From NCBI RefSeq assembly GCF_007991515.1, contig NZ_BJYM01000015.1, forward strand, positions 82,933 through 146,932: 64,000 nucleotides of DNA, in the 5' to 3' direction. Shown here piece after piece: positions 62,465-64,000 of the stretch. The notes under the pieces were generated by a model that was given only the letters and a program-made list of their open reading frames with translations, made no database searches and was not told the origin of the DNA. Position 1 is the first letter of the stretch. The number at the start of each line of letters is the position of its first letter. Source of the stretch: Oceanobacillus sojae (lineage in GTDB: Bacteria; Bacillota; Bacilli; Bacillales; Amphibacillaceae). The position numbers and the translations under genes were made by a program.

Positions 62465-63442
62465 TTAATAAACATGCTCTACTTCATAGCCTTTGTCTTC
62501 AAGCTCCGTTATAATACTTGGATCAACGGTGAAATGAGCCGTCCCCACAAAGACAAAATAAACCTGACCGCTGTCTTCCTGTAAAATTTCATCCAAGCTG
62601 TTTGCCATATCAATATTCCGTTTATCATTCAACTCTTCCATATATTCATCATTAATGCCTGCTTCTTCATAACCATCGGACATCGTTTCCATTGCTTCGA
62701 TATTTCCCTCAAGCCATGCATCAGCCAGCCCTTCCATCTCTTCAGCAGCCTCATCATAACTCTCAACTGCTAGTTCCAATGTCTGTATTTGGGTTTCCAT
62801 GGAATAACCGCTAAGCACCTCAAATTGTTCTTCCGCACTTTCTAAAGAAACAATTTCTTTCCCTTCCTCTGTTGCTTTTTCAAGAAAATATAGATCGACA
62901 GCAGATTGTGAGTCGACGTCACTCGTCATGGTCACAAGTTCAAGCAGCATCATCTCCACGAACCATGGCTGAAAATCGTTCATTGTTTCTAAATCCAATC
63001 CATTCTCTTCAAAAATAGATGCAAGCTCCTCATATGTTTCTTCCGGCAGTTCTTCTTCCAGTGTACTGTCATCTACATATGTAGCATATTCTAATATTTC
63101 TTGCTGTGAAGGCGTTTCCTCCAGTAAATTAAATTCAGGCAGAACAACATCTGCACTATCAAACGCTTCTTCAATAGCCGGATCTAATGGATAGAAATCA
63201 TCGTTTCCTAAGTGAATCGTTCCCTGCAAATACATTTCTGTATCACCAGATTCCACCTTCCATAAGAAACCGCCTTTTCCTTCGCCGCTCTCTTCTTCAT
63301 TATCGGTTTCGCCCGCTGTCTCTTCTTCTGTTGCAGCTTCATCTGCTGTATCTTCAGTTTCTGCTGCATCTTCATCTCCACCGCATGCGGTCAACACACC
63401 TGCAAATAAAAATATGAATAGTGCTAATAAAATTTTTTTCAT
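62465..63442 (-). CDS. TraB/GumN-like lipoprotein
   Basis: The 325-residue protein has a lipoprotein signal (MKKILLALFIFLFAGVLTAC, lipobox LTAC at residues 17-20), a 35-residue acidic Glu/Asp/Ala/Thr-rich linker and a TraB/GumN domain with GTIHLG (about 75), LPEFN (about 101) and VFVGTAHF (about 302), the GxxH and metal-site motifs of the family. Family members are metal-dependent peptidase-like proteins of largely unknown role on the outer face of the membrane. Confidence 0.85.
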   Translation of the reverse strand: MKKILLALFIFLFAGVLTACGGDEDAAETEDTADEAATEEETAGETDNEEESGEGKGGFLWKVESGDTEMYLQGTIHLGNDDFYPLDPAIEEAFDSADVVLPEFNLLEETPSQQEILEYATYVDDSTLEEELPEETYEELASIFEENGLDLETMNDFQPWFVEMMLLELVTMTSDVDSQSAVDLYFLEKATEEGKEIVSLESAEEQFEVLSGYSMETQIQTLELAVESYDEAAEEMEGLADAWLEGNIEAMETMSDGYEEAGINDEYMEELNDKRNIDMANSLDEILQEDSGQVYFVFVGTAHFTVDPSIITELEDKGYEVEHVY

Positions 63443-63705
63443 TCCTAGATTCCTCCTGTTATTTTCCTGACTCTATCATAAGGTCTTTTAATTAGCCTAT
63501 CATTATTTATGCTGCAAATGGAAGAAAAAAGAGGTTGAATACTGCATTATTTGGTATGAATGAAGCTTATATGTATTTCAAACAACTAATAAATGATAAT
63601 AATAGATAATTAAAATACTGAATACTATGTTATTTTTTATATTTTACAAAATAGATTATGTGTCTAAAATGTATAAATATCATTTTATTTTATTTGTTTG
63701 GTAAT

Positions 63706-63744
63706 AAAAAATGACTGCCGCATATAACCTGGCAGTCATTTTTT
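63706..63744. terminator. Terminator after sufB
   Basis: AAATGACTGCC and GGCAGTCATTT form an 11-bp stem with T and A runs on either side. Bases 63443-63705, AT-rich, hold no gene and must carry the lipoprotein promoter. Confidence 0.85.
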
Positions 63745-63764
63745 ATTTTAGCTTTTACAATTTT

Positions 63765-64000
63765 TTATCCGATGGAACCTTCCATTTCGAAGCTGATCAA
63801 TCTGTTCATTTCAACAGCATATTCCATTGGAAGTTCTTTTGTAAATGGTTCAATGAAGCCCATAACAATCATTTCTGTCGCTTCTTCCTCTGATAAACCG
63901 CGGCTCATCAGATAGAAAAGCTGTTCCTCAGATACTTTGGAAACTTTTGCTTCGTGCTCTAAAGAAATATTGTCGTTAAGAATTTCATTGTATGGAATGG
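63765..64000 (-). CDS. sufB: Fe-S cluster assembly protein SufB, 3' end only
   Basis: The 77 visible residues begin [20 protein letters not shown] and contain [13 protein letters not shown] and [20 protein letters not shown], ending FEMEGSIG. This is the hallmark C-terminus of SufB, scaffold of the SUF system, including the conserved HEAK. The 5' end lies outside the window. Confidence 0.95.
   Translation of the reverse strand, partial: IPYNEILNDNISLEHEAKVSKVSEEQLFYLMSRGLSEEEATEMIVMGFIEPFTKELPMEYAVEMNRLISFEMEGSIG

Noticed and set aside
1..64000. CRISPR array, tRNA, rRNA, prophage or transposase
   Set aside because: No regular direct-repeat array, no cloverleaf or rRNA sequence and no transposase or phage structural gene was seen.

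Overview
The window looks like chromosomal DNA of a low-GC, Gram-positive, spore-former-type Bacillota, most likely a Bacillaceae close to Oceanobacillus/Virgibacillus. The evidence is AT-rich DNA, strong GGAGG-type ribosome binding sites, GTG/TTG starts, a SinI/SinR pair, a B. subtilis-like eps operon with an RNA element between epsB and epsC, NrdR boxes, a cre site and a SufB end. The genus is inference; no rRNA or tRNA gene is present. Nearly all genes lie on the minus strand.

Region by region: 1-1.5 kb, the end of a NlpC/P60 cell-wall protein (catalytic Cys replaced by Ser) and a GNAT acetyltransferase. 1.5-4.5 kb, a metal P-type ATPase / HMA chaperone / Crp-Fnr regulator operon behind a perfect FNR-type box. 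4.8-8.4 kb, a small membrane protein, a two-gene ABC exporter, a second cis-prenyltransferase and an APH-like kinase. 8.5-9.4 kb, sinR and sinI. 9.6-10.3 kb, a TetR regulator with its operator.

10.8-18.85 kb is a lasso-peptide biosynthetic operon of the paeninodin type. In transcription order (minus strand) it contains the cyclase C, a 47-codon precursor A that overlaps the end of C, a hairpin terminator, the peptide kinase K, the PqqD-like B1, the transglutaminase-like B2, the nucleotidyltransferase N, the ABC exporter D and a metallophosphoesterase. A truncated second copy of the cyclase N-terminal domain lies just upstream (19.1-19.8 kb).

19.8-43.4 kb is a long exopolysaccharide (eps) operon on the same strand. 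It contains epsA, epsB, an EAR/epsC RNA, epsC, epsD, an epsF-like GT, a GT2, epsG, galE, epsL, a sugar formyltransferase where B. subtilis has the EpsM acetyltransferase, epsN, a second SinR-type regulator, five more GT4 glycosyltransferases, a pyruvyltransferase-family enzyme, a PglK-like ABC flippase, a FemAB/GNAT-like enzyme and a PIG-L deacetylase. Perfect GTTCTTT-AT-AAAGAAC palindromes (SinR-type boxes) flank the eps promoter, and near-perfect ones lie upstream of the lasso cyclase. This suggests one biofilm regulator may control both matrix polysaccharide and the lasso peptide. A 32-codon gene with a double-glycine-like leader diverges from the eps promoter.

43.9-50.2 kb: an alpha/beta hydrolase, a tartrate/malate-type dehydrogenase, a DASS dicarboxylate transporter with a cre site, and a CitA/DcuS-CitB two-component system, probably one dicarboxylate utilisation unit. 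50.5-52.7 kb: a membrane protein, a lipoprotein gene interrupted by an in-frame TAG, and a small lipoprotein. 52.8-55.1 kb: a 770-residue protein with two isoprenoid-synthase-like halves. 55.2-64 kb: an EutH-like permease, a Ca2+-type P-ATPase, nrdDG with NrdR boxes, a TraB/GumN-like lipoprotein and the 3' end of sufB. Two families of intergenic repeats lie at 4.74-4.80 kb and 32.5-33.0 kb.
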